Positions 36,537 to 47,997 of a DNA stretch of 64,000 nucleotides are shown here, in pieces; the first letter of the stretch is position 1; each line of letters begins with the position of its first letter. The stretch spans positions 27,231,132-27,295,131 of the forward strand of contig OU015501.1 in NCBI GenBank assembly GCA_907164885.2, given 5' to 3'. The notes below the pieces were generated by a model. The model worked only from the letters and a program-made list of their open reading frames with translations, was not told where the DNA came from and did no database searches. The DNA comes from Dolomedes plantarius (lineage: Eukaryota > Arthropoda > Arachnida > Araneae > Dolomedidae). The translations under genes and the position numbers were made by a program.

Positions 36537-38337
36537 TGACACGGGATTAGAAGAAGAAGAAGTTTGTATTGATAAACTACATCATTTCTCACATTGAATT
36601 TTAGTACCTTTTTACATATATTTTAAATTTCTGAAAAAATTAATCAATGCTTAAGATTAAATTTCATAATTCATAGCATTCTTCTGGATAAATTTTAAAG
36701 AATATTCAGGGTTAATTTAATGGTTATTGGAATAAAAATCATGATAGTTTAGAATTTTTCTTATGATGACCTTTGTTTTCACATTATTGGGAAAAGTATG
36801 CTTTTAGAGAGTCTGTACTTTAAAGAGGTCTGTTGATTTTGCCATTTTAACAAACTATTTAAATCCTTCAATAAAATTTCTATATAATTGTAACTTCAAC
36901 TTCTAAAACTGAAAGATCAGTATGATCTCAAAGTGAAATAAAGTTTGTTGATTGGCATTTTATCGGTCATAGTTTATTTAGCAGCTGTTGTTAAATTTGA
37001 AATAAGTTTAAAATGCGCATGGCTAGGAAATATAAACAAATTAGTTGTAGAGATAGAAAGAAGCCACAATTTCTTAAGAAAGAAATTACCACTATCGCTT
37101 GGATAAAAAGCTTGAAATGTTTTCACAGCATCATTTATTTTTCTGAACTTACGCTTTGTTAGATCGAATAGCATAATGCTTATTTCATCTGAAGGCAAGA
37201 TTTTATTTTATTCCTGGTAATGAAAAATATGAATTTTGAGAAAAAATTCTCTGTTGTATATGTTATATGGGGGTAAATGTTTACTCAATGTATATTTTTA
37301 TATGAAGGTTGTGGTAGCATGTTCGTGAAAATTTGTATTTTCTATATGGAATTTCTTTATCTTCTTCATTCTTCAGGAAGTCTCACACAAATCACGTGAT
37401 ATTTTACTCAAAATTATGCTTACGAGGAGTTAAGGTACGAAACACAGAGCCAATTAAATGTATAGGTTTGTAAGCTTCTACGAAAGTGTAAAAATAATAT
37501 AATTTATACTCTTCTAACCCAACAACTGCCATCATCTGTCAAATATTCATTGTAGCTCTTTTCGATCTAGATGTGGCATGCATCTACAGATGGAAAAGAG
37601 CTTCATTCATGATTGTTTTGAAGCATACTTTAATCAAATTCTTCTTGTAGGTACCATGAAGTTATTACATTTTAAAACGAAAATATGAGAGAACTTTATA
37701 CATTATTTTTCCACTTATTCTTTTCTTACGTACTTTTGACAGAAGACGAAAGCGCATTCTAAAACAATTTTAATTCATCCGTACTTTTTTCAATCTCTAA
37801 ATTCCACATCAATTGAACTCGCTTTCTGCGAGGAAGCAATAACTCAGTCAGCTTCTGCTTTTACTGTGTAGCATTGGACAACGTCCTCATACATATTATC
37901 ATATCTTTTTTCATGGAACCGGGGGAAAAAGTATTCGAAAATGAATTTCTCCTCCTCATTCTGTTTCGGCAATCTCGACTTATAATTTTAGGATAAATTA
38001 ATTTGCGTTTGGTTGAATAATTTGTCTTTCTATTATTTTTCTAATTGTCGCATGAGTTTATTCATGCCAGATTTTTGAAAAAGGAAATATTAATAGAGTT
38101 AAAAAAATGTACAAACCTATAAGAAAACTTTCTATTGTATTTATAAATATATTTCTTATTTCTTACAGGTAAATTAAATGGGAAATGGATTTTTTAGGAG
38201 TTTACCGGAGATTGAATGTTTACTTCATTAAATTATATAAAAAGGAAAAAATTCTTAAGATGTCATTTTCAACCACATGAATTGTTTTCTGCAAACAAAT
38301 GTCAAAATCTCCATTTTAGGAGGAAATGCTATGTAAA
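36537..38337. other. AT-rich DNA with one hairpin, no gene seen
   Basis: Frames at 36974 (-) and 38216 (+) are unremarkable. A strong acceptor-like site (TTCTTATTTCTTACAG, ending 38168) is followed by stops in every phase within 9 codons. The hairpin at 37554 is listed separately. Confidence 0.4.
37554..37602. repeat. 49-base hairpin, miRNA-precursor-like
   Basis: AGCTCTTTTC (37554-37563) pairs with GAAAAGAGCT (37593-37602). After one G/G mismatch the stem continues ATCT with AGAT, a 2-base bulge, then AGATG with CATCT, closing on a short loop. It is short for a miRNA precursor. Confidence 0.75.
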
Positions 38338-38932
38338 TCAATATATTCAAGTTGCTAAGCCGACTTTTTCGGCAGTCCGTGAGAAAACTACTGCATCAAT
38401 TTACTTCATTTTGGTCTTAAACGAAAGATTGTGATCTGTAGATTTATCAAATTTGGTTTTTGTAAACGCAATTTCTATTAATTAGCGAATATTTACAATT
38501 AGAAATTGATTTCTGCGCATGCTCAGTGGCAAGTTTAAATCTGTCTTTAGAAACTCACTGTTTCTGCGCATGCTCATTGACACGTTTTAATGATAAACAC
38601 GTTTATCCAGAGGAGTGTCTCTAGATCTCTCTCCGCCATTTTTATTTATATGATAATTATATTTGTGAACTATAAGATAAAACCTGATTGAAATTTTTAG
38701 TTCGCGCTGTTTAGTTAGCAATAAATTACATTTTAAAAAATTGCTATCTGCGCATGCTCAGTGACATTTTTAAATTTGGCTTTAGATACTAAGCTCGAGG
38801 CCACTTAAACACATTAATTTGTTTCTGCGCATTATGATTTTCAACATTTGGCAATGATGGTGTTGAGTATAATTTGTGTATAAGTACATTTATTTACTAT
38901 CTAGCCGTCATGTTTTGACGGGTACCAACTAG
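38338..38932 (+). mobile_element. Helitron family 2, copy A, nonautonomous
   Basis: TCAATATATTCAAGTTGC starts after a host A at 38337. The 3' end is CCGTCA-TGTTT-TGACGG, a perfect 6-bp stem, then GTACCAACTAG before a host T at 38933. It includes three copies of TCTGCGCATGCTCA(G/T)TG (near 38512, 38562, 38747) and a fourth shortened one. There is no coding sequence. Confidence 0.85.
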
Positions 38933-40985
38933 TAATATAATAATTTGAAAGCTAAACCTAAATATCTGTTTGGATGTTTATCGAGGCGTTTAATGGTTTT
39001 CATTTCTCCGCATACTATAAATTGAAATTCTATGATTCATCTGACAGTCGTAAACGCAACCTGTGTGCACATTTGGGGATTTGAATTTCAATTATCATAC
39101 ATTGAAATATAGCAATCGACGTATTTAATGGCGTATGTTGTGAATACTATCCTCTAAAAATGACAAGTCTTAAATAAACTGAAAATGTGTTTTGGAAATT
39201 TCAAAAAATCTTTTTTTCGCTAAAATCCAGCCTATGCATTTATAAAGTAGATATAGATTTTTTCCTCGCTAACTCGTTTCTGTCAGTAAATAATGATCGA
39301 CTGTTGCATTTATTTTACAAATATAATTCTGAGTAGTTTCATTTGAAAATTAAATTAATACCATTTTTTTGTTTTTGTTTGTTGCCCTATCTTATACGTA
39401 AAATAGCGTCAAGCAAAAAACACGATATGGGAAAATATTATTAGAATATATCATTCAACAAAACTAGAAGATATTCACCAATGCAGTTCTTTCTATGTGT
39501 TCAGCTGTGTAATTGCCTTTGTTATTTACGAGTATTTAAAAAAAGTAACGAATACATTAATTTAGAAACAATATTTACTCTATTTCGCATCTCCGTCTAT
39601 GTTGAAACGTTCAGACGAAACTTATTGAACGTAAACATTTCACACACTTATCTTAAACTTAAACTTAAAATTGTAGACATTCTATAATTTCTTTTAATAA
39701 AGTTGCCAAGTTTTAAAATAATTTAATTACAAATAAATTTTTAAAAATACGATATTCACATCAATTCTTAACAGCCTTAGAAAAATTATTAATAAAATAC
39801 CCAAGCTGATGAATAAAACTTAGTCTATCATAATCTCACTGTGCGTGCAACACTTACTGAGATTACTTGCTTGCTTTCAGGATCTATAGACCTTAAAGTT
39901 CAGTAATTGTAGCTTTGGCTTTTCGTAAGCTAAGCCTTTTCTAGTGGAGCGTCATCTAAAATATTAAATAATGACGAGTAGGACCGTAACAATTGGTCAC
40001 CTAAGCATAATCCTATTAAATATTCCTAACATCTTTTTAGGGTGTGGACATCAAATCTATAGACCCTATAAATCTTCATTACTCTCAGAAAGCTATTTTT
40101 TGGGGGGGGGGGTTAAATGTTATTGCCCTCGACAATCATTCAGTCTTTTACGTTATAAAAAAATGAGAGTGAGAGGTAGTTATGATTTTGGTCCATTAGT
40201 TGTTTCAGGATTATCAATTAGGGACTGATACTTCTGGAAACCTAAGAGAATAGTTTTTAAGCAACTTTATTAGGAATTTGAAGACACTTGTTAATAAACT
40301 TATGGGAATAACTGTGATAATCCTAAAAATTTCATTTCCTGCTATCTATTATGAATATAATAAAATCGTTAACAATAACGGCAGGTAACTTTTTGAAATC
40401 AAAGCGAGTTTATCGTATGGAAAAAACTGAAATCCGTTGCTACATTTTCTTAGATAGGCATTTATTGTAGAGCTAATTCAAACAAATTATTATATAAAGA
40501 AAGATAAAGCTGGCATGCTTAAAACTAAATGTACATTTCCTAGGCCTCTAGGCACTATTTCTTCACCAGGAATACAATGACTCCCAGTGAATAAAAATAT
40601 ACCTTTCCGAATAGTTTGATTTTAAAGGTAAACAAACTATGAGACTCTCTATGAAGTACCAATGGATTATTAGGAAACCATGGAATAGCTTGTATAATAG
40701 TGTGCAATCAGCACAAAACTCTTTGCATTTCATCAAAGTAATCCATTCTCAAAGCATAAGCTTTGAAAATGGAGATGTCTTATTTCATATTTTTGGGATT
40801 TTCAGTGGGTAAGTTTAGCACTTAAGTGAGCATGTACGTGCTTGTAGGGAAAAAGAAAGGAGACACAAGCCAGTTTCTTTACCTGTGCAAACAGAGTTGC
40901 CATTCAGTTGAAGGCAAGTCAGCACAGCAGTCAGTCATGACTAAGTGTAAAATAGGATAAGTATTCCCGATGAACGACTTAAGTA
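38933..40985. other. AT-rich DNA, no gene seen
   Basis: Frames at 39481 and 39971 (+) show no domain. A run of 10 G lies at about 40102. Confidence 0.45.
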
Positions 40986-41240
40986 CATTCGTTCCTAGGC
41001 CGTATATGAGTACGTTAAATCCGTAGAACGTAAAGCCCTTCTACAAGGTCAGTAGTTAGGAGAAGGTACGAGCCCCCAAGATGTAGTCACTGGGGGACAC
41101 AGGTCAAAATTGTGGTTGCACTTGGCCAAATTGGACTCCGACCCTTGTAGTGCTATTAAAAACAGCCGCCACACCCCTCAGCTCGCAACTTATATAGACC
41201 TGGTGTGGAATGCCCTGGCCAGGGGTACAGGTCAAAACAA
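40986..41240 (+). repeat. tRNA-derived SINE family S1, copy c, headless
   Basis: It begins inside the family body (TCCTAGGCCGTATATGAG), without the tRNA-like head, and continues through TTAAATCCGTAGAACGTAAAG, CTCCGACCCTTGTAGTGC and CACCCCTCAG to CAAAACAATACAGG. The 5' truncation fits incomplete reverse transcription. Confidence 0.75.
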
Positions 41241-42730
41241 TACAGGATGAATATGAATTATATGAAAGTATTCAGGATGATACTTTTTTTTCATGTTCAT
41301 GAGATCTTAAATTGACCATTCAGCGGCAGAATTATAGTTCGAATGTGTTCAATTGTCAAATTTGGTGCCTTGTTATTTGGAGCCCTCGTCATAGCTCTTG
41401 AGATTCGTTACCCTTTTCTGATACATCCAATAGATATTGTAAGAATGAGACCGACATTCAAAGTTTATGTCACTGTGTTACATTCAGTGGGACTGCATAT
41501 TTTTTAGCTCAATAAATCAGTAGTAGAGAAATCCTTCAAATGTACTCTAAGGTCATTTTTAAAAAGTTGCTGTTTTGGTCATTTGGGAGACCTCGTTATA
41601 TTTCTTGAGAGCGTCTTATTTTCTGATTCTCTCTTCACATTTTGAAGACTGAGACCGACATTAAAACTTAATGTGAATGAATTGCAATCATTTCAACTGC
41701 GCGTTTTTTAATTATGTTTTAAACTGAACGTACTCATAATTAAATCTTAAATTAGCATAGGAATAGCTATTTCATGATCTGTTTAATGCTCACGAAAAAC
41801 ATTTTGCTTGATATCTAATAAGTGATATTAGAATAAGTGATATTGCGTACGACTGGTGGTACGCGAGAAAATTTGAGGTGGTACGCAGAAGGGGTTTCAG
41901 AGCCAGTGTATGTGAAAAACAGTACAGAAATAGACTGAGCTTGGAAAACGATTTAAGATAAGCACTATTGTACCTGACGTAGAGACTCTAATAAGAAACA
42001 AGCAAAATCAACGGCAAGTTTCTCATTAAGCCTCCTGATAAATACATTTTAGAGTTGGGAAATTCTATCTGTTATTCCTTAATAACAATTACGTATATAT
42101 GGCCTTTTCTAATTTTATGGATTTATTTCCTGTATTTTGTTTTGTTAATTCTTAAAAACATTTTGTAAAGTTATTCATATGTCTATAGAATTTATTTGAC
42201 CTCTCAAAAAGTTGTAACATAACCAGTGGTACGCCATTACCCTACAAATTTCTCAGGTGGCACTCAAGTATAAAATGCCTGGGAATCACTGCTCTGGTAA
42301 ATAAACTTTTTACAAGTCATTTTTACAATGCTCAAAAGAGATTTGAAAATTAAACAAAAAAAAATTTATTGCCTATTCGATCAGACTGATAAATCTCTCA
42401 CTCATGAATCTCTGGCTGTTTACAATTGAATACATGGAGGTGCTTTTTTAAAAATGAAACAGAAATATACTTTTGACATTCTCTTTTGAACAATCTAATT
42501 GAAAAATATGAATATTATGGCACTATAATTATGAAATTAGTATAAAACCTACTGTAAATTTGTTTGCTTGTTAAAAAAAAATTGCGCAATTAATGTTCTA
42601 ATCTAGCTTTGAGGGAAGGGGGGGGGGAGTAATTGATTTAAATTTTGTGTTTTTGTAAATTTTGAGTACTTTTTTAAAGGGGAAAATATATTGCGAAAAG
42701 ACTATTTCCTTTTCCCTGCCTCCTCTTAAG
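41241..42730. other. Noncoding, with a hAT-like relic and the upstream flank of a candidate exon
   Basis: Apart from the relic at 41845-42297 it is AT-rich without features. A run of 10 G lies near 42617. The last 30 bases form the pyrimidine tract of the exon at 42731. Confidence 0.4.
41845..42297. mobile_element. Decayed hAT-like element
   Basis: The right end reads CCAGTGGTACGCC and closes with GCCTGGGAATCACTGC, whose reverse complement GCAGTGATTCCCAGGC resembles hAT ends of the CAGTGGTTCCCAA type. The left side has GTGGTACGCGAGAAAATTTG and AGGTGGTACGC in inverse relation to the right. The left terminal bases are missing and no target duplication is visible. Confidence 0.4.
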
Positions 42731-42838
42731 AATTCCGACCAACGCCTGACTTTAGTTACTATCATAGAGCCAGAACTAAACTATCGAGTGTACCTTTGTC
42801 TTAACACCCACAGGAACAATAGGTTTGCGTCATTCAAG
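42731..42838 (+). CDS. Candidate internal exon, 108 bp, unknown protein
   Basis: A long pyrimidine tract ending TTTTCCCTGCCTCCTCTTAAG is followed by exactly 36 open codons in phase 0, then the donor AAG|GTAATC. The peptide starts NSDQRLTLVTIIEPELNYR and ends HRNNRFASFK. Base composition and codon use are markedly less AT-biased than the flanks, and the other frames contain stops. It has no second copy in this window. I do not recognise the family. Two good splice sites exactly bounding an in-phase frame make this the best single exon call here. A decayed transposon frame is the main alternative. Confidence 0.4.
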
Positions 42839-43673
42839 GTAATCATCGCCTGTGACATTTTAAGTATGGCTCAACTTTAAAAGCAGAATCATTTGTCGAT
42901 ATCATTTAACTCTCTAGCAGGCAAAAAATACGACCTTTTTTTCTTTAGAGGTAGTTTTCTATTTGATAATATTTAATGTTTATGAATAAGGAAAAACAAA
43001 TTACTTGTATATGAATGAATGCTTGTGGAACCAGATACGCACAAATGTATTTAAATATAAGCAAGCTGATAAAAATATCTATTTTGTGTAAGTTTCAGGC
43101 GCACTTGTGATCACTTAAATACATTGTGGTAAGAGTTCCCTCAGAAATAGCTGATATGATCACATATTTACTCAAATATCCGCTCTTACTTTAACCTGAA
43201 GTAATGTAATATTTTCTTTTAAAAGGCAGAATTGTTTTATTTAAGTTCAGTTATATCAACTGAATTTAAAATTTCAATTAAAATTAAGCCTATTTTTCCT
43301 TATGTTACTTTTAAGAATATTTTTAAGGGAAAATTGAAATCACCGTTCAGGAGATTTCTAACATTCACACACAAAATAAATGATAGCTATCGTATTATTT
43401 TAATTTGCGTGAATAAAAAACTGCAAATGATGAAGTAGGGAAGGTTTGAATATTTGTCTTTATAATTAAACTACTATTCATCAAGTATTTAGTTTTTTCG
43501 TTTTGTATGAATGGATTAGAACATCAAATGAGAAATTATTGAATGATTTCTCTTGTAGCCATATAAGGTGAGTTATAAGGGTGGGTTTTATGGGAAGTTT
43601 TAGTAAACACATCCGTGCTACCATCCAATTTTTCATCGAAATTTTCACTCTTCCTCTTATTTTTTGTCTCCAG
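42839..43673. other. AT-rich DNA, possible 9-base microexon
   Basis: No open frame stands out. TTTCTCTTGTAG, CCATATAAG and GTGAGT abut at 43547-43573; see findings. Confidence 0.35.
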
Positions 43674-43850
43674 GTGATGGCCGAATGGCTAGGGCGCTGG
43701 CATTCTGTTCAGATCCTATGGGTTCGAGCCCCACTGTTGACACGTATGTTTGTAGCCGTTCAGAAGTGGCTTTAAACTGTAGGTCCCGATCTAACTAGCC
43801 CTCGTGTAGCAAAACGTTGACCGTAGTGCTCCAATCCAAACTTCCCTCTT
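43674..43850 (+). repeat. tRNA-derived SINE, single copy
   Basis: TGGCCGAATGGCTAGGGCGCTGG is a good A box region, and GGGTTCGAGCCCC is a perfect B box, spaced as in a tRNA gene. The rest of the cloverleaf does not close. A body follows (GTAGCCGTTCAGAAGTGG, then GTAGGTCCCGATC) up to about 43850. It is more likely a SINE than a tRNA gene. Confidence 0.6.
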
Positions 43851-44356
43851 ATTTTAAAGAATACAAAAACTATCCTTTATACACTGAATCATTATTAAGA
43901 AATTTTGGTAATTTAGAATTTTAATTCTCATTTTGTTTTTGGCTTTCTTTTCTCGCAATAACAAAAAATCCATATAAGTTTTATGAGTTCAATATAAAGT
44001 TCAAATTTTTTTTATAAATTTTTAAATCTGCATCTTTTAACCCCTATGTGAATTTTGAGAACATCACATATTTGCTCATTGCCAATAGCCGAAAGTGATC
44101 AACTACTATTACATGTTTCACTTAATGATTGCTCATGTCGTCTTACGACTAGGGCAAAGCTTAGTAAATTCTGAATTCGATTTCAGTCAAACATTGATTT
44201 TTCTAGGAAAATTTATTTAATAATTTTTTTCTGGTTTTTAAAGCACGAATTTCAATATTTATGATGTAACTCAGAAAAGCGCACACTAAATCGATTTCTT
44301 GTTTTTGAGTTCATCTAATTCAGCAAACTTTGGGGAATATTTAAAAATATAATCAG

Positions 44357-44734
44357 CTCAATTGGTTGGAAAGTATAAGAGCTTACGTCGGCCCACCAAA
44401 TCAATGGCATACAACATCGTACAACCTGAATGACCTCGTCGCCATCGGCGATCGAACCACCCACGACGCACGAAGTGCGGAGTACACAGGTCCGTGTTAG
44501 TTTAGGACAAAACGGAGCTCCTGAGAGATGCCATATGGCAAGACTACAGGCCCCAGCGTCCCTTGTCACTCTTAGCCCGGACTGCCGCCCGAATCCCAGC
44601 CGGACCATGAGGAGTCGCTCGACTGCTAAAGCCTTGAAGATGCTACAGTGGCTCGTTCAGGAGATCTACTCCCCCAGGTGAGTCACAGTAATGTCTACCA
44701 TTACCAGACTCCGTGGGCCTCAATTGGTTGGAAA
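44357..44734. repeat. GC-rich island between 16-bp direct repeats
   Basis: CTCAATTGGTTGGAAA occurs perfectly at 44357-44372 and 44719-44734. Between them lie about 345 bases of clearly GC-richer DNA that begins near GGCCCACCAAATC and ends GTGGGCC, giving short inverted termini. There is no A-rich tail. It could be an unclassified insertion with a target duplication, or a genuine exon or promoter island; the two readings conflict. Confidence 0.5.
44607..44677 (+). CDS. Candidate first coding exon, unknown protein
   Basis: ATG at 44607 in the context CGGACCATGA opens 23 codons plus two bases, ending at a strong donor CCCCCAG|GTGAGT. The peptide starts MRSRSTAKALKMLQWLVQEI and ends YSP. The frame is open upstream to 44430, and a strong acceptor-like site (GTCCCTTGTCACTCTTAG, ending about 44577) would allow it to be internal instead. 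It leaves phase 2, exactly what the candidate exon at 50641 requires (AG plus C gives Ser). It lies in the GC-rich island between direct repeats, so a transposon origin is not excluded. Confidence 0.3.
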
Positions 44735-45844
44735 ATAAGGGAGATACCATTTTAAAAATAAAGTTTAAAAATTCAAAGTTTTGACTATGATTAAATTTTG
44801 ACTGTATCGACTCTACACAGCAAACTACATATCATAGCAGGCTAATCTTTTGCATACATGTTGCCAAATGTTACTAGAATAAGCTGACGTTCACACCTGA
44901 AAATCGATAATTTAGCCTTGAACAAGGTTTTTCCGTTATCTTGTGAAATTTACGTTGTCGAATTAACGTACCTTCCCATAGATTGCATTACATTACTATG
45001 ACAGATTAACTTGGAAAAGATTTCGGTGCAATGTTCAATACGTTCTAAATAAACTACGTAGAAAATCAAGGGTAATCCTCGAACTATTACATGAAACATG
45101 CGGGGCACACAATAGAAAGGCTTACAGCTTATAAAAATGAACATTTTAAAATTTCTTGTAAACATTTTAAATAAAAATTTAAAATGTTTACAAGATTCAA
45201 ACTAATTGATATAGTTCTTCATCAGGCCATGCAGCATTATGTGTGATTCTTCCTGTGGACAGTTCTGGAAATTTTATAGTTACTGAATGCATTCGCGAAT
45301 TGTCCACAGAAAATTCAATGCATTTCAATGAACTGTTCATCTTACTAAATTTCTGAAATGTCCATAGAGGCAACCCACCTAATGTCCCCCTACATAAGGA
45401 AAAACTATATACATTAGTTCTAAACTATTAGCTATCCTTAACTTTGGAAATAATTTTAAGAAGATGTGAACTTCTATTATACCTAAACTATCGAAAAGAA
45501 AAACGTTTTCGTAACTTTTTTTTTGTAAGTTTTGCAAATGGTAAGAAAGTCATTTTTCAATAATAATAGTGATACTGGAACCATTAATCAGTTCCTTTTC
45601 ACTGGGAACTGCAGCTGTTCGCATCAGGAATTAGCATCTTGACTATTGTCGCTGTGATTGGTGTACTGCGTAGACCACACAACAAACAAAAATTTTCCAA
45701 CATTTTTCCCAATGGAAGGTATTATTTTTACGTACTACCTTCGAGAAAAAATTTCACATTCAAACCCACGGGCCCTCTCTTTATTCTATACACATTCTTT
45801 ATTTGGAATTTTTTAGGATTAAATGGCATTGCAGTTCCAAATTA
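44735..45844. other. AT-rich DNA with one hairpin, no gene seen
   Basis: Frames at 44950 (-) and 45639 (+) are unrecognised. The hairpin at 45154 is listed separately. Confidence 0.4.
45154..45195. repeat. Perfect 19-bp inverted repeat, 4-base loop
   Basis: TCTTGTAAACATTTTAAAT (45154-45172), loop AAAA, then its exact complement (45177-45195). It may be a decayed transposon end or a small hairpin. Confidence 0.9.
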
Positions 45845-45848
45845 TTAA

Positions 45849-46580
45849 GGTGACTCCCTACGTTCGGAGCCAATTTTTGAAAAATCCTTTAAAATATTAT
45901 TTCTTTTAGTCTTTTATAGTAAAATGGCTCTTAATTTTTTTTTAATGAGCAAAAACTTACCTGTAAATAGCATACTCCTTTATAAATTGGTCAATTTGAA
46001 GTAATTTTTAATGAAATTTATCTAAAGCGCTATCCCTCTGCACAAAATCTGAATGTTACTATTTTAATTTCCTTCTCACACATGATACATATGACAGTTA
46101 TCTTCAAAATGACCTACAATCTAAGAGACATTTTAAAATGCAAAAATAATGCACACAATTTTGTGTTCCAATATGAAAATTTTCCCCGATTCGTCATTCC
46201 TTTCCTTATAAAAACAGCCCCAAATAAAAACTATTTATTATACACAAATTATTGTGCGTCATTTCATTAATAACAGCATCTAAAACATTTTCTGAAAATT
46301 TTATCAAATTATATACATTATTATGTGAGATATCATGATAACCGTTGAAATTTGTGCTAAATAAAATAGTTGTGAGATAAACGCATTTAACGTTGTTTGC
46401 CACTTCAATTTTGTAGCAGAAGATATTTTTTTAAATAGCTATAACTCTGCTTCTTGTTGATATACAGAATGAAAATCAAAACAGTTTTGAAAATAGAAAA
46501 GACTGAATTACACGATTCTTGCAAAAAATGAAATTGACCAAAATAGTCAAAAAATGACATTTTCAACGTAAGCAGTCACC
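45849..46580. mobile_element. TTAA-flanked element, 732 bp
   Basis: TTAA at 45845-45848 and 46581-46584. The left end GGTGACTCCCTACGTT is inverted at the right as AACGTAAGCAGTCACC, 14 of 16 positions matching. The interior is AT-rich with two 60-codon frames lacking motifs. Confidence 0.8.
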
Positions 46581-46584
46581 TTAA

Positions 46585-47188
46585 TCTCCATATTCTATTA
46601 AATACCTTAGATTAATATCCAACACTGAACGTGTCGTATTGATTTTCACTTCAGTTTTCTGTAAAGTGAGGACAGTCTCACAAGTAATTTCGAAAATGGA
46701 AATTACTTGTAATTATCCATCTAGGATGAACTTCTGTGTAGAAATTTTAGTCTAAAATTTATCTAGTGGAAGGCATCCTTTTTATGCACCATAGTCTCTA
46801 AATTTTCCAAAATCGTGTTTTAGTTACCCTGGTAATTTCGGTGCGCCTCGCTGTTGTCGCATCGCATTGAATTTTTGGAGTATCTGATCAGCGGGAAGCG
46901 TATATCCTCATCGAAAGAATTTGATTATATATTTGAATATATGGTGAAATAACGTAACCCTATAGGGTTACGTTATTTCACCAATTTTGTGTCTGGGTAA
47001 TGTTGATCCTGAGAAAAACGTTTCTTAATAAATATTTCAGCTAAAAGGATACATTTGTTCCATTATCTAGTGAATTGTTCCATTATCTAATGAATCTAGC
47101 TACTCAAAAGTAGCTGACGTATATTTACTTTTCATCCACTAATTTTGACTATCATTTTTTTTATATTGCATTAAAAGCCTCCATACAA
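46585..47188. other. Noncoding, contains a perfect palindrome
   Basis: No gene seen. The 40-bp palindrome at 46943 is listed separately. Confidence 0.45.
46943..46982. repeat. Perfect 40-bp palindrome without spacer
   Basis: GGTGAAATAACGTAACCCTA is followed immediately by its exact reverse complement. Perfect 20-bp arms with no spacer are unstable in many hosts, so this is either young or maintained. Confidence 0.95.
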
Positions 47189-47801
47189 TCTACGTGTATA
47201 AAACAGTTCCGTGACTGACTGATTCACTGACTGACATACAACGCGCAGACAAAACCGCTGGAACTAAAGGGCTAAAATTTTGCATAGCGATTCTTCTTAT
47301 AGTGTAGGGTTGCACTAAGAAAGATTTTTGAAAAATTCTTCTTAGATTTTTTAAATTAAATTTTTTAGCTGTTTTAGTAATTTTTTTTAAGTTTGCCTTT
47401 AAAGTAATAAATTGAGGGTTATAAAATTTATATCACAAGAAAGATCATAAAAATTCCTTTAAAACGAAATCTTTTTCAAATCTTTACCGCCATTTTCTGA
47501 TTTTTGGTGAATTTTTAAAGCTTAATTTTTAGAATTTAATTTTTAAATGCTGATCACTTGATTTCCCTTTCTGGTACTTTAAATAAATTTATCGTCACGT
47601 GATAACAACGAAATAGACAAAAAAAATGTTTTTTTTTCCTAATGCGCCAGACGATTGGACATTATCCAAAAAATATTACAATACAGTAAAAGATATGTTC
47701 CTCAAACTGTACTATATTCTTTAGTATGTCCAATTACATTTAATTTGAATAATTCCTTCTACATTATTTTGTCTTTAAAACTATCCCTTACGATTTTTTT
47801 G

Positions 47802-47862
<61 letters not shown>

Positions 47863-47997
47863 CATCAATTGTATACATTGATCGTCGTATTTATTATAAA
47901 TATATATATATATTAATTTTTTTCGCATTAATTGCATACATTGACCATTGTATTAAATTTGAATGTACTCCGTAGCGAAGTGCGGGTTTTCAGCTAG
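47189..47997 (+). mobile_element. Helitron family 1, copy E, nonautonomous
   Basis: TCTACGTGTATAAAACAG starts after a host A. The 3' end is CTCCGTAGCGAAGTGCGGG, then TTTTCAGCTAG before a host T at 47998. It is the longest copy (809 bp) because of a TA expansion near the 3' end. No coding. Confidence 0.8.
47805..47861. repeat. (TA)n microsatellite inside Helitron copy E
   Basis: About 28 TA units at the same internal position as the tract in copy A. Confidence 0.95.

Noticed and set aside
43674..43745. tRNA gene at the A and B boxes
   Set aside because: The promoter boxes are good but the cloverleaf stems do not pair, so it is listed as a SINE.
44315..44608. 97-codon minus-strand frame across the GC-rich island
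   Set aside because: Open by composition only. The plus strand has the splice signal and a better peptide.
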